This document shows positions 35,804 to 44,945 of a stretch of 64,000 bases of DNA, one piece after another. Both the position numbers and the translations under genes were made by a program. The DNA lies in contig NZ_JAFMTQ010000012.1 in NCBI RefSeq assembly GCF_026126405.1, forward strand, positions 49,684-113,683, in the 5' to 3' direction. Position 1 is the stretch's first letter. Every line of letters starts with the position of its first letter. Source of the DNA: Aureitalea sp. L0-47 (GTDB lineage: Bacteria > Bacteroidota > Bacteroidia > Flavobacteriales > Flavobacteriaceae). The notes under the pieces were generated by a model that saw only the letters and a list, made by a program, of their open reading frames with translations, was not told where the DNA came from and ran no database searches.

Positions 35804-36112
35804 ATGAAGAAAAATAAATTCAAACTACTAAAACAAGGACTCTTTTACGATGCGGTTGGTATGGCTACGGCCTTTATTCCGGGCGTCGGGCCCTTCCTCG
35901 ATATTATCTGGGCACCTTATGCGGCTAAGAAGATGACGGATATGTACGAAGGCGATACCGGTAAGATCGCTGCCGTGGTGGTATTCCTTGAAGAGATACT
36001 TCCATTTACCGATTTCGTTCCTACATTCACCCTAATGTGGATCTATACCTTTGTATTTGCGCCCACGCCAAAACAGAAGGTTCAAACAATCGAAGTAGAA
36101 ATAAACGAATAA
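35804..36112 (+). CDS. Small conserved membrane protein of unknown function
   Basis: 102 residues with two hydrophobic stretches (AVGMATAFIPGVGPFLDIIW and a second one around FVPTFTLMWIYTFVFAP) and a basic N-terminus. I recall similar unnamed proteins in flavobacteria. It follows folE by 49 bases with no terminator between and ends at a strong hairpin, so it is probably the third gene of the msrA-folE unit. Confidence 0.6.
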   Translation: MKKNKFKLLKQGLFYDAVGMATAFIPGVGPFLDIIWAPYAAKKMTDMYEGDTGKIAAVVVFLEEILPFTDFVPTFTLMWIYTFVFAPTPKQKVQTIEVEINE

Positions 36113-36113
36113 A

Positions 36114-36141
36114 AAAAGCCCCGGATTTCCGGGGCTTTTTT
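36114..36141. terminator. Bidirectional terminator
   Basis: AAAAAGCCCCGG-ATTT-CCGGGGCTTTTTT serves the + strand unit and, through the A run, the convergent lipoprotein gene. Confidence 0.9.
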
Positions 36142-36142
36142 C

Positions 36143-36703
36143 TTATTGGATTGTAAGGTCGAAGGTCACCGAGATGTCTGTCTCTCCTCCGGCGCCTGCG
36201 AGGGTGCCATTATTAGGCTTTGTGGGTTCGTGCCTTAGCACAAAGTTCACCGTACCCGTACTCGCACTGTTAGCATCCAGGTTAAATTCGGTTCCCAGAG
36301 GGTTACCATTACCATCGAAGTTGGTATAAGTAAACAGGGCATCCAGACCTCCGCCAACAACAAAGAAGAATTGATGCTCATCTGCCTCACCTTCTACCTC
36401 AAGGGTGATATCCTCGGGAGGATTCACTGTTTCATTCAGAAGTTTAATGGTCCCACTGTAACTGGTGCCTGCCGTTAGGGGGCCACTAACATCAATTACC
36501 GGGGCATTCGGCCCGTCACCATCAAGGTCAACTGATTCGAGCGTTATTGGAGCACCTCCTCCAATAGGATTCAAAGTAACCCTTAGTGTTGTAATGATCT
36601 CCTCTTCGTTCACTGGAAGTGGAGCATTGCCATCATCATCAGAGCATGAGGCCACTACGATGGCCAGTAAGATCAAAGCTGATTTTATAAGTTTATGTGT
36701 CAT
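36143..36703 (-). CDS. Lipoprotein paired with a TonB-dependent receptor
   Basis: 186 residues. IKSALILLAIVVASC is a lipoprotein signal; the mature part starts with SDDDG, a common surface-export-type acidic stretch in Bacteroidota, and continues beta-rich with TLRVTLNPIGGGAPITLES and SVDLDGDGPNAP. It starts ten bases after the receptor gene. Position suggests a surface accessory of the receptor, by analogy with paired lipoproteins of TonB systems. No fold named with confidence. Confidence 0.6.
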   Translation of the reverse strand: MTHKLIKSALILLAIVVASCSDDDGNAPLPVNEEEIITTLRVTLNPIGGGAPITLESVDLDGDGPNAPVIDVSGPLTAGTSYSGTIKLLNETVNPPEDITLEVEGEADEHQFFFVVGGGLDALFTYTNFDGNGNPLGTEFNLDANSASTGTVNFVLRHEPTKPNNGTLAGAGGETDISVTFDLTIQ

Positions 36704-36713
36704 TTTATTTGAT

Positions 36714-39122
36714 TTAATATGAAATTTTAATGTTTAATGATAGGTTCCGTCCCAGGTCGTCTGCGTAAAAGCGAAGCCTGTTCAGGTAGTTTCGATAGTT
36801 TGTATCGAAAAGATTTGCCACACTGAGTCCGACATCCAGTTTACTTCCTCCATCACCAAGATGGAACCCAGCCTGCGCTTTCAGCCCTAAAAGATGATAC
36901 GCATCCGGTGGCGTGCTCACATCTACTAGTTCCGTGGTGCCGGTTTCGGGTAGGAAAACCTCGAAATTGTTATCAGGAAACTCCGTCTGTTCAAAGACAT
37001 ACTCACTTTTCACACTTAAAACCAGGTCGTAAAAGTTGGGAAAAGTGTAATGCAAAGAATTCGTTGTTGAAGCCGGTGGCATATTGATAAGCGGAACATC
37101 CAAGTCCGTGTCGCTCCCATTTATATAGGAAAACTGATGCTCAAACTCCAGGTTTTCCGTTAGATCAGCGTTCAGATCGAAATCAACACCTGCTAACCTT
37201 GCAGAGGTCTGCCTGTATTCCCAAACCTGGAAATTACCACGAATGGTTTGCTGTATCCCGGTAGGTTCGATCACAATAAAATCGGAGATCAAATTGATGT
37301 ACGGATTCACTGTGAATCTCAGTACGCCTGTTTTCTTCTGAAGTGTAAGCCCAATTTTATGACCTACTTCTGAAGTAAACCTAAGGTCTCCCAATTCAAT
37401 TCTCGAAGCACTATGGTGCAATCCTTCACTGAACAATTCCGAAGCATTTGGCGCCCTGGATGCCAGTGAATAATTAGCATAAAATATGTAGTTTTCGTTC
37501 ATCTGGTAATTCAGTCCTGCGGTTGCCGAAACATTCGCGAAATCGAGTTCGGGGTTGGTCAGGATCTGGTTACCGAACGTATCAACCACTAATTCTGGAA
37601 ACAATTCATCGTATCCTCTGCTTTCCCAGAAGGATGTACGGTAAAACTTCTGAGCGTCCATAAAGGTATAATCGAAGCGTCCGCCAAATTCGAGGTTCAG
37701 TTTCTCATTCACACCAAGATCGGCTATACCATATACACTGGCGCGATATTGATCGTAATCCGGGATCAATCTCCGCACCCCGGTTGCAGGGTCGGCAAAA
37801 TTATTCTGAAAGTTCCCGGAAACACCCACTTTTACACCCAGGTTTTCCTTGATGTTGGATTCCAGGTCAAGTGCTACATGGTGTGTCGTCAATTCAAGGT
37901 CTACAGCAGGGGTATCTTCATCATCACCTCTTCGCACGTCGAATTCGAAACGCTCGTTCAATTGGAAATTGTAGGAGAGGGATAATTTCCCCAGGTTGTT
38001 CACTCGTTTGAACGCAGACAACTGCGCCACGTGATGGGTCACTTCCTGCCTTGGCGAACCGATGTCGTAGGTGAAATCTCGAATTATCAATGGTCGCTCG
38101 CTGGAAATGGCTGCAATTTGATCCTGAGCTCCTCCCAGGTGAGAGGCGCGAAGTATACCGATATCATTTCTGAAGTAAGAATAATATCCCTCAACTCCCT
38201 GATCGAATTGCTTGTACCCAACTCGTAACGAGCCGTCTCTTTCGAACAAGCCCGTATTACTTAAAATATAATCCGGCGCTTCAAAATCTCCGAATCGCTT
38301 AAACGTTCCCTGTATGGTTCCATACCAGCCGCTTCCGTAGGATTTGGTGAGACTGGATGTCAAAGCCCCGCCACGTCCATTTGTGGCACCATAGAGTATG
38401 GTTTTACCGTAAATAGTATCTTTTATTGGTATTCTGGTAGGTTCAGAAATAATAACACCTCCAATGGCATCACCACTATATTGAAGCGCAGAGGCGCCTT
38501 TTAGTACTGTTATAGCCCCGGCCGTGTTAATATCGATGGTAGGAGCATGCTCCGCACCCCATTCCTGGTCCTGTAAGCGAACACCGTTATTGATAATGGT
38601 AACCCTGCTTGAATGTAAGCCGTTGATCATAGGTTTAACCACCGTATTTCCCGTGTTAAGGGAGCTTACACCACTCAAGGTGTTAATAGCATCTCCAAAT
38701 GATGCACCGGAAAACTCTTCAAGCGTGGCGAGATTGATCCTGTTTTCCAGTAAGGTTTCAGATTTCGTGCTATAGGCAGTGCCCACTACGGTTACTTGTT
38801 TGAGCAACTCAACATGATGTTCCAATTCTATATTGAAGCCACCTCTTCTTGGAACTTTAACCGAAAATACTTTCGGGTCGCATTCCGGGTGACTAACCTG
38901 AATAGAATAGGTTCCTTCGCATAGATCGGAAAACTGGTAAGTACCATCGATGTCGGACAGCGAGGCTTTGTCGGTATCCATCAATACGAGAGTAGCTCCC
39001 GAGAGGGGAGTGCCATCGTGTTGATCGGTGACCCGACCAGAAAGGATGTTGTCACAGTTTTGAGCAATACCTGTTGAACTAAAAACAAGCAACAGGAGAA
39101 ACAGGGTTAATCGCATTATCAA
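36714..39122 (-). CDS. TonB-dependent outer-membrane receptor
   Basis: 802 residues: signal peptide, a carboxypeptidase-regulatory-like domain (SGRVTDQHDGTPLSGATLVL, DIDGTYQFSDLCEGTYSIQVSH), a plug (TVVGTAYSTKSETLLENRIN, INNGVRLQDQEWGAEHAPTID) and a 22-strand-type barrel ending NRLRFYADDLGRNLSLNIKISY. The plug sequence with AEHAPTID is like receptors for metals (ZnuD-type). Upstream is a His-rich exported peptide and downstream a lipoprotein. Metal uptake, possibly zinc or copper, is inferred from that context; the substrate is not proven. Confidence 0.85.
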   Translation of the reverse strand: MIMRLTLFLLLLVFSSTGIAQNCDNILSGRVTDQHDGTPLSGATLVLMDTDKASLSDIDGTYQFSDLCEGTYSIQVSHPECDPKVFSVKVPRRGGFNIELEHHVELLKQVTVVGTAYSTKSETLLENRINLATLEEFSGASFGDAINTLSGVSSLNTGNTVVKPMINGLHSSRVTIINNGVRLQDQEWGAEHAPTIDINTAGAITVLKGASALQYSGDAIGGVIISEPTRIPIKDTIYGKTILYGATNGRGGALTSSLTKSYGSGWYGTIQGTFKRFGDFEAPDYILSNTGLFERDGSLRVGYKQFDQGVEGYYSYFRNDIGILRASHLGGAQDQIAAISSERPLIIRDFTYDIGSPRQEVTHHVAQLSAFKRVNNLGKLSLSYNFQLNERFEFDVRRGDDEDTPAVDLELTTHHVALDLESNIKENLGVKVGVSGNFQNNFADPATGVRRLIPDYDQYRASVYGIADLGVNEKLNLEFGGRFDYTFMDAQKFYRTSFWESRGYDELFPELVVDTFGNQILTNPELDFANVSATAGLNYQMNENYIFYANYSLASRAPNASELFSEGLHHSASRIELGDLRFTSEVGHKIGLTLQKKTGVLRFTVNPYINLISDFIVIEPTGIQQTIRGNFQVWEYRQTSARLAGVDFDLNADLTENLEFEHQFSYINGSDTDLDVPLINMPPASTTNSLHYTFPNFYDLVLSVKSEYVFEQTEFPDNNFEVFLPETGTTELVDVSTPPDAYHLLGLKAQAGFHLGDGGSKLDVGLSVANLFDTNYRNYLNRLRFYADDLGRNLSLNIKISY

Positions 39123-39159
39123 CCATTTAATTATTAAAAGATATTAGCGGAAGTATCCT

Positions 39160-39468
39160 TTAAGCCGGGGGACCCCGTAAATGGTTTGCGTACCTGGTAT
39201 TAGAAGTAATATGAAGATTTGTGATCTCCGGAGTGTCGCCAATAAAAATGGCGATGTATTCTACTTCGGAATCAATGGGATTGAAATCAAAGGACGAGAA
39301 CTGAAACAGGTCGATGCTACAATCGATTTCCTGCTCGTGAACGTGTGTAGAGAAATCCGTACAAATTTCGTGGGTATGCCCATCCAAAGCATGAACAGTC
39401 TGCACTGTCAATGGACTAAGCAATGACAGTAACATGAAGATCCCTATGAAACGCGTATTAAGATTCAT
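39160..39468 (-). CDS. Small exported His/Cys-containing protein upstream of the receptor
   Basis: 102 residues: signal peptide (IGIFMLLSLLSPLTVQTVHA), then DGHTHEICTDFSTHVHEQEIDC, with paired H-x-H and two Cys that could bind a metal ion, then an acidic/aromatic part and a basic end. It lies between a DUF6787-like gene (11-base overlap) and the TonB receptor (37-base gap). Metal sensing or delivery is inferred from composition and position only. Confidence 0.6.
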   Translation of the reverse strand: MNLNTRFIGIFMLLSLLSPLTVQTVHALDGHTHEICTDFSTHVHEQEIDCSIDLFQFSSFDFNPIDSEVEYIAIFIGDTPEITNLHITSNTRYANHLRGPPA

Positions 39469-39769
39469 TTTTTATCAAAAACCCAAGTCCTAATCGCCTG
39501 AGCATTTTCTTTTCAAAGTTCCAAAAAAAATTGGTTTCCCCGTAAATCCACCCCACAATTACTAGAATAATTTGATACAAAGGAGTCAGCACCATCACAT
39601 ATATAGGCATATAAATGTACCAGCGTGTTGATTCCCAGCCAAAGCCTAAACTTTCCATAATCGGTCCGGAGAACTTTGCAGACGTGCTACCGGTAATTGC
39701 AAACGCGAGAAAAATCACAAACAATTGCCAGTCGCTATCAATATTCCAACGCTCCTTTAGTTTCTTCAT
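39458..39769 (-). CDS. Small membrane protein (DUF6787-like)
   Basis: 103 residues with two helices (LFVIFLAFAITGSTSAKF and MPIYVMVLTPLYQIILVIVGWIYG) and a basic end. I recall the DUF6787 pattern (FAITGSTS, WIYGE..FFW) for Bacteroidota proteins next to DUF6146. Function unknown. It overlaps its neighbours by 4 bases (39766) and 11 bases (39458). Confidence 0.6.
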   Translation of the reverse strand: MKKLKERWNIDSDWQLFVIFLAFAITGSTSAKFSGPIMESLGFGWESTRWYIYMPIYVMVLTPLYQIILVIVGWIYGETNFFWNFEKKMLRRLGLGFLIKNES

Positions 39770-40200
39770 CCTTTGGGGCCTTGTCTGCCTCCCACGAACG
39801 ACTGTCTGTACCGTTCCTGGAAGAACATAAAATAGTTATACAACAAATAATTTACTTCGTATCCGTAATCTATATTGAAATCGTAATTGATCTCCTGCCA
39901 GTAGAGATTCCTGTCGTAGAGTTGGAAATTCTGAACGCGCCTGTTGTATTCAGTAACAAATAGTCGGTTGCGATTCTCCAAAAATGTCTGACTGTAGAAT
40001 CCTTCCGGTGGTTGGGTAACCAGCCAGTTGTTGAAGCCAAGATCCATAATGATGATCTCGTATTCCAGGCTGTCGTTCGCGATCCGGATGGTATCCATTT
40101 CTTCTGAAGTCGCTTTCGCTCCACCATCAATGGGCTTCCTTCCCGACTCACAGCCGAAGATCAGTAATCCAAACAATAATATGCCGATACAGTATTTCAT
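39766..40200 (-). CDS. DUF6146 family lipoprotein
   Basis: 144 residues from the ATG at 40200 (MKYCIGILLFGLLIFGC, a lipoprotein signal); an ATG four codons earlier overlaps a CAAAATTA (-7-like TAATTTTG on the minus strand) and is less likely. The mature part has IANDSLEYEIIIMDLGFNNWL and a Tyr/Phe-rich helix (EVNYLLYNYFMFFQERYRQ), the recalled DUF6146 pattern. First gene of a run down to 36143. Function unknown. Confidence 0.65.
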   Translation of the reverse strand: MKYCIGILLFGLLIFGCESGRKPIDGGAKATSEEMDTIRIANDSLEYEIIIMDLGFNNWLVTQPPEGFYSQTFLENRNRLFVTEYNRRVQNFQLYDRNLYWQEINYDFNIDYGYEVNYLLYNYFMFFQERYRQSFVGGRQGPKG

Positions 40201-40262
40201 GGGATGTAACAAAATTACGAATCAGCCGAGCTTACTGAGGTTTTTTAACGCCCTTTAACAGA

Positions 40263-40292
40263 AAACGCCCCAAACTATCGTCCGGGGCGTTT
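40263..40292 (-). terminator. Terminator of the DUF937 gene
   Basis: AAACGCCCC pairs with GGGGCGTTT, followed by TTCTG on the minus strand; T run short. Confidence 0.65.
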
Positions 40293-40311
40293 CAATTGTT
40301 TTTATACAATA

Positions 40312-40947
40312 TTAATTTCCGAAGAGGCCGCCGAGCAAACCGCCGCCTTTCTTTTTGTTTCCGCCTAGCACCATACCAGCGATGTCGTCTACAACACTCC
40401 CATCGTTATCACCATCGAGTAGCATCTCGATCATCGATTGCTGTTTCTTTTGTTGTTTGCGTCCACCACCCAGCATTCCGCCTAGTAATCCTTCAATTCC
40501 GCTTTGGGAAGAAACATTCTGCTGCTTCTTTTGTTTTCCTAGATAACCTAAGATGATAGGGGCAGCTACCTGCAATATCTTCATTACCGAACTTGAGTCC
40601 ATACCCGATTTTTTGGATAGGGCACCCACAACATTGTCCTGGGAGCCTCCCAGTACATGTCCAAGAATCCCAAGGCTATCTACCTTGTGTTCTTCAGAAA
40701 CCCCACCTTCGAAAAACCCTCCAAGATTATCGAGTAGGCTTCCGTCGTGTTTATTATCCAGTGCGCCCATAAGGCCCGCAGCACCATCCGGTGTGCTGGC
40801 ATTTCGCTTCATGGCCCCCATAAGGAGCGGAAGCGCCATTTGTACTACCTGCGCAGTTTTGTCCTCAGGTTGATGAGTTTCCCGGCTAGCACCATTTACG
40901 AGTTGCTTACCAAGGTCACTATTTAATAATTCTAGTATTCCTGCCAT
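40312..40947 (-). CDS. DUF937 family protein
   Basis: 211 residues, Gly/Lys-rich, with the family words LLNSDLGKQLVNGAS, LPLLMGAMKRN, AAPIILGYLGKQKKQQ and the glycine-rich end GGGLLGGLFGN. Contains two D-x-D-x-DG-like loops (DGDNDGSVVDD). No signal peptide. DUF937 proteins are related to YidB-like proteins and are uncharacterised. Confidence 0.85.
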   Translation of the reverse strand: MAGILELLNSDLGKQLVNGASRETHQPEDKTAQVVQMALPLLMGAMKRNASTPDGAAGLMGALDNKHDGSLLDNLGGFFEGGVSEEHKVDSLGILGHVLGGSQDNVVGALSKKSGMDSSSVMKILQVAAPIILGYLGKQKKQQNVSSQSGIEGLLGGMLGGGRKQQKKQQSMIEMLLDGDNDGSVVDDIAGMVLGGNKKKGGGLLGGLFGN

Positions 40948-40991
40948 TATCTTTACGTTTAGATTAAGTTATTAATGTACTAAAAATCTGC

Positions 40992-41948
40992 TTAAGCAGG
41001 TTTTAGGATTTCAATGATCTGACTAGCAAGTTCCGTACCAATTCTGTCTTGGGCTTCCTTTGTAGCAGCGCCGATGTGTGGACTTAGCGAAATGCTACTA
41101 TTCATAAGTACCTTTACTGGAGGTGTCGGTTCTGCCTCAAATGTGTCCAGGGCTGCGAAAGAAAGCTTTCCACTTTCAAGGGCTGCGAGCAGGGCATCTT
41201 CATCTATAACGCCACCGCGGGCAGCGTTGATAAGAGCAGCTCCGTCTTTCATCATTGCTAATTCTGACTTACCGATCACGTAGTCCTTTTGTGCAGGGAC
41301 GTGCAGGGTAATAAAATCACTTTGCTTTAATACTTCTGAAATGGGTTCCGACTTAATAGTAAAGGTTACCTTCTGCCCATCGTAGAAGTCCACAGTAACA
41401 TTCGCTTCTTCCACGAACATGTCGCTGGCTAATACACGCATTCCACAGCCTAATGCAATCTTAGCCACTTCCTGTCCAATTCTTCCAAAGCCAATGATAC
41501 CAATGGTCTTTCCTCGAAGCTCCCGACCCCCGGCATAAGCCTTTTTCAATTCTTTGAACTTCTGATCCCCGTCTAGTGGCATATTTCGGTTGGCATCGTA
41601 GAGGAAACGCACCCCTCCGAAAAGGTGAGCAAATACCAGTTCAGCAACGGAAGACGACGAAGCTGCAGGGGTATTGATAACATGCAAGCCTTTGTTGCGA
41701 GCATAATCAACATCTATGTTGTCCATACCCACACCACCACGGCCGATGATCTTAAGCGATTCGCAGGCGTCTATCAGGTCCTTTCGAACCTTGGTGGCAC
41801 TTCGTACCAGGATCACATCTACCTGGTTTTCGTTTATGTAATTTTCCAGTTGTTCCTGGGCGACTTTGGTAGTGATCACTTCAAATCCCCCAGCTTCTAA
41901 TGCATCGATCCCACTTTGTGATATTCCGTCGTTTGCTAGTACTTTCAT
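40992..41948 (-). CDS. serA: D-3-phosphoglycerate dehydrogenase
   Basis: First step of serine synthesis from 3-phosphoglycerate. 318 residues, a short form without C-terminal ACT domain, so no serine feedback is expected through ACT. Rossmann motif GIIGFGRIGQEVAK, the catalytic pattern ARGGVIDEDALLAAL (Arg), FEAEPTPP (Glu) and SPHIGAATKEAQD (His) are all seen. It follows serC on the same strand but 401 bases later, with a decayed four-helix-bundle gene between. Confidence 0.88.
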   Translation of the reverse strand: MKVLANDGISQSGIDALEAGGFEVITTKVAQEQLENYINENQVDVILVRSATKVRKDLIDACESLKIIGRGGVGMDNIDVDYARNKGLHVINTPAASSSSVAELVFAHLFGGVRFLYDANRNMPLDGDQKFKELKKAYAGGRELRGKTIGIIGFGRIGQEVAKIALGCGMRVLASDMFVEEANVTVDFYDGQKVTFTIKSEPISEVLKQSDFITLHVPAQKDYVIGKSELAMMKDGAALINAARGGVIDEDALLAALESGKLSFAALDTFEAEPTPPVKVLMNSSISLSPHIGAATKEAQDRIGTELASQIIEILKPA

Positions 41949-41990
41949 AACAGTGTTAAGCGTTAAGTGTTAAATGTTAAATTTTAAGTA
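41949..41990. repeat. TTAAGTG-type degenerate repeat, left flank of the pseudogene
   Basis: GTGTTAAGCGTTAAGTGTTAAATGTTAA repeats the unit (G)TGTTAA several times and starts one base after the serA start codon. It mirrors the CACTTAA units at 42321-42354. Confidence 0.7.
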
Positions 41991-42320
41991 TTTGATTGGC
42001 TCGTTTTAACAATTTTTGTCAACATTTTGATGATTTGGTCTATTTCATCAAAATATTCTTCCAGTTCAAAGTTGACTAATTTTCCTTCATTTATTAGCCG
42101 CAACCAATATCTCGTTTCTCTGGCTTCTTTGGAGGCTATGGACATCTTTGCTATAAAATCTCTTCTGGTTTGTCCCGCCCCCGGCTTCGCTCACATTCGC
42201 TCCAATACTAGTCCCGCACTTTAAAAGCTGATCTGCAATAACAAATTCTTATGCTTCTTTAAGTATTTTCACAAGTTTTAAGATCTTCAACGCAAAATCA
42301 AAACTCTTCTCCTCAATCAT
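41984..42320 (-). pseudogene. Decayed four-helix-bundle (23S rRNA IVS-type, TIGR02436) protein gene
   Basis: On the minus strand ATG at 42320 opens MIEEKSFDFALKILKLVKIL, then a stop at codon 24; the same frame continues EFVIADQLLKCGTSIGANVSEA, the hallmark segment of the S23/IVP four-helix-bundle family. At the GGGGGCGGG run near 42178 the frame shifts by one and continues GQTRRDFIAKMSIASKEARE, then TRYWLRLINEGKL, to a stop at 41984. One nonsense codon and one frameshift mean it is inactive. It lies exactly between serC and serA and is flanked by inverted TTAAGTG repeats. Confidence 0.85.
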
Positions 42321-42354
42321 ACTTAACACTTAAAACTTAGCACTTAAAACTAAG
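42321..42354. repeat. CACTTAA-type degenerate repeat, right flank of the pseudogene
   Basis: ACTTAACACTTAAAACTTAGCACTTAAAACTAAG, in two parts of repeated CACTTAA units, runs from the pseudogene start into the serC stop codon. It is the reverse-complement style of 41949-41990. Confidence 0.7.
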
Positions 42355-43414
42355 ATATACGCTCAGCTTCCCGCATCACATCCACCAGCACCTGTACACT
42401 GGATAGTGGTAAAGCGTTGTACATGGAAGCGCGGTAACCACCTACGCTTCTATGACCGCTGATTCCGTTGATATTTGCTTCTTGCCATAAAGAATCGAAT
42501 CGGTCCTTGACGCTTTCATCCGTAAGGTTAAAGGTTGCGTTCATGGGTGAACGATCTTCTTCAGCTGCAAAACCAACAAACAATGGGTTGCGGTCTATTT
42601 CGTTATATAGCAGTTCCGCTTTGGCGTTGTTTACTGACTCAATTCCTGCGATACCACCCTGATCTTTCAACCATTCCAGCGTAAGCATGGAAACATATAC
42701 TGCAAAAGCAGGAGGGGTATTGAACATACTGTCTTTACCTATATGAATCTTATAATCCAACATGGATGGAATGACTCTGCTTACTTTCCCAAGGATGTCT
42801 TCTTTAACCACCACTAATGTAGCTCCGGCAGGACCCATATTCTTCTGGGCACCGGCATAGATCAGACCGAACTTACTGAAATCCATCTGACGAGAGAAAA
42901 TATCACTACTCATATCGCAGACAATGGGTGCATCCGTATCCGGAAGTTGCTTCATCTGGGTTCCGAAGATGGTATTGTTACTGGTGCAGTGAAAGTAATC
43001 TACATCGGAAGGAACCGAATAGTTCTTAGGAATGTAATTGAAATTGGCTTCTTTGGAGGAAGCTACTTCAACCACTTCACCAAAGAGTTTCGCCTCTTTG
43101 ATCGCCTTATTCGCCCAGGTTCCTGTGTTCAGGTAGGCAGCCTTGTTCTCAAGTAAGTTGTAAGCAACCATTAGGAATTGAGTACTTGCACCACCCTGAA
43201 GGAAGAGTGCCTGGTATCCCTTTCCCTGTAGTCCTAAATGTTCCAGGGCAAGCGATTTTGCACGCTCCATCACCTCTACAAATTCTTTACTTCTGTGCGA
43301 CATTTCAAGGATAGATAGTCCTACGCCTTCATAGTCTAATACCGCCTGTGAGGCTTTTTCAAAAACTGATTGAGGAAGGATACAAGGGCCCGGGCTGAAA
43401 TTGTGTTTTTTCAT
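42350..43414 (-). CDS. serC: Phosphoserine aminotransferase
   Basis: PLP enzyme making phosphoserine from 3-phosphohydroxypyruvate. 354 residues from ATG 43414, giving MKKHNFSPGPCILP; 13 codons upstream in frame lack family similarity. FLQGGASTQFLMVAYNLL, the PLP-lysine block GLIYAGAQKNMGPAG and the C-terminal GHRSVGGYRASMYNAL (substrate-phosphate Arg) are typical. The last codons coincide with the degenerate repeat that flanks the four-helix-bundle pseudogene. Confidence 0.93.
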   Translation of the reverse strand: MKKHNFSPGPCILPQSVFEKASQAVLDYEGVGLSILEMSHRSKEFVEVMERAKSLALEHLGLQGKGYQALFLQGGASTQFLMVAYNLLENKAAYLNTGTWANKAIKEAKLFGEVVEVASSKEANFNYIPKNYSVPSDVDYFHCTSNNTIFGTQMKQLPDTDAPIVCDMSSDIFSRQMDFSKFGLIYAGAQKNMGPAGATLVVVKEDILGKVSRVIPSMLDYKIHIGKDSMFNTPPAFAVYVSMLTLEWLKDQGGIAGIESVNNAKAELLYNEIDRNPLFVGFAAEEDRSPMNATFNLTDESVKDRFDSLWQEANINGISGHRSVGGYRASMYNALPLSSVQVLVDVMREAERIS

Positions 43415-43897
43415 GAGAGATTTTTTCAGAATACAAAGATGTGAAGAAACCAATTATTTAGTGTAAATAAAATGATATTTGTTAGGAAAAGTTTCAACAG
43501 GAAATTAACCGGTAAGAAGGGTGTTGATTTGTTTATTTGTGGATTCGTTGTTTTAAATATCTTGGCTACTGGCTCAGTGAACGGCTGAGGGTTGCGAGTT
43601 GTGGATTGTGGATTGTCCGATGTGAAGAGTGAGTAGTGAATGGTGAATATTCCCGAATCAACGAATCAACGCATCAACATTTTTGTGGTTGTGAATGGTG
43701 GGTTGTGGGTTGTGAGTTGTCCAATGTTGACGGTTTATCATCTTGTGATCCAAGATTCCATGGGCGTAGCGATACTAATAACGCCATGATACGATAATCC
43801 CCACGTTAAAAGTCCGAAGTCGAAAGCGGAAGTACCGAATCTATGAAACAACAATTACACCTAACCGTATCAACGAATAAACGAATAAACGAATCTC
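43415..43897. other. Intergenic stretch with degenerate simple repeats
   Basis: No gene seen. It holds the serC leader, GTTGTGGATTGTGGATTGTCC-like words (43594-43620), GTGAGTAGTGAATGG (43628-43645), ACGAATCA units (43654-43680), GTTGTGGGTTGTGAGTTG (43700-43722) and AATAAACG units (43872-43895) next to the acyl-CoA reductase stop. Confidence 0.6.
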
Positions 43898-44905
43898 CTA
43901 AAGATTCAGTAAAAACTCCACCGTGTCAACCCCATCTGCGTAGTCCCAGAGTTGTGGTGTTTGGGCATTTCCAAGAGGAATAGCATTGGGAAGTTCCGTG
44001 TTTGAAACGACAGCCTGGATCTGTTCCGAATTTTCCCGGAGATTATTTTTCAGGGAATCGATCGAATCGTAGTATTCGTAGAACACCACCGAAATAGGAG
44101 AGGAGTAGTTGCTGTCTTCTTTTAGCAGCATAAACTCATTGTCCAGCAAATCAATGTCACTCATTAAGTAAACGGCCTTATTGTAGTCGTAGTTGTTGAT
44201 GTACTTATTGTTATTGATGATCTCTTTCCAACTGAACATGGCATTGAAAAAAGGATCGAAGTTATATTCCTTCGGAATAAAGATCTTGGAGACATTTCGG
44301 CAACCGAGTCCGAAGTACCTGAAAATATCATTTGCCAGACCTTTCAGCTGTTCCTGTGTTTCTTCTCCCGATAGTACAGCCACTGAATTACGGTTCTTTC
44401 TTATAATATGTGGGTACTTTCCGAAGTAATAATCAAAATAACGAGCCGTATTATTACTACCCGTGGCAATCACAGCATCGAAGTTGGTAAGGCGTCCATC
44501 CGTAAATTCTATCCGGTCCTTGAATCCCGGTTCGATCTCTATGAGCTTTTCAGCAATAAAAGGTAGCAAAATGGTATCGTGAGAAGAAAGCTTTGCTAGT
44601 ACGTGGTTCCCTGTGATCAGGACTGAAATAAAATCGTGAAATCCAACCAGTGGAATATTTCCCGCCATTATGATGGCGACGGTTTTGGGATCGGTCTCAG
44701 GGATGGTATAATCCTTTAACCATTGGTTGATATTTTCTTCGGAAAGGGCCTCATTCCAGCTTTTTAGGGCGAATTCCAGGTTTTCGAGGGTAAACCAGCC
44801 GTTATGCGCCGAGGCGGTTTCAAAGAGTTCCTTTTCGTTCTGCAAGGTGCTGTTGAGTTTTTCACCCAGCTTCACGAAAGCGTTAATTCTTTGTTGTAAT
44901 TGCAT
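43898..44905 (-). CDS. Acyl-CoA reductase (LuxC-like)
   Basis: 335 residues matching the LuxC/acyl-CoA reductase family: [18 protein letters not shown], the cofactor-side [16 protein letters not shown], and [14 protein letters not shown] with the predicted thioester Cys. Reduces acyl-CoA to aldehyde with NADPH in known members. No partner luciferase or aldehyde enzymes are near. In flavobacteria this gene commonly faces the dicluster ferredoxin gene, as here; a ferredoxin-dependent or fatty-aldehyde role is conjecture. TAACTTTG -7 box upstream. Confidence 0.82.
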   Translation of the reverse strand: MQLQQRINAFVKLGEKLNSTLQNEKELFETASAHNGWFTLENLEFALKSWNEALSEENINQWLKDYTIPETDPKTVAIIMAGNIPLVGFHDFISVLITGNHVLAKLSSHDTILLPFIAEKLIEIEPGFKDRIEFTDGRLTNFDAVIATGSNNTARYFDYYFGKYPHIIRKNRNSVAVLSGEETQEQLKGLANDIFRYFGLGCRNVSKIFIPKEYNFDPFFNAMFSWKEIINNNKYINNYDYNKAVYLMSDIDLLDNEFMLLKEDSNYSSPISVVFYEYYDSIDSLKNNLRENSEQIQAVVSNTELPNAIPLGNAQTPQLWDYADGVDTVEFLLNL

Positions 44906-44912
44906 TTTACGT

Positions 44913-44943
44913 TTGGAGTTCCCCTTTCCAGGTTTTAAATTTG
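44913..44943 (+). promoter_or_regulatory. Promoter of the ferredoxin gene
   Basis: TTG at 44913-44915, 20 bases, TAAATTTG at 44936-44943. Full consensus match; it also rules out translation from the TTG at 44941, which lies in the -7 box. Confidence 0.7.
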
Positions 44944-44945
44944 AG

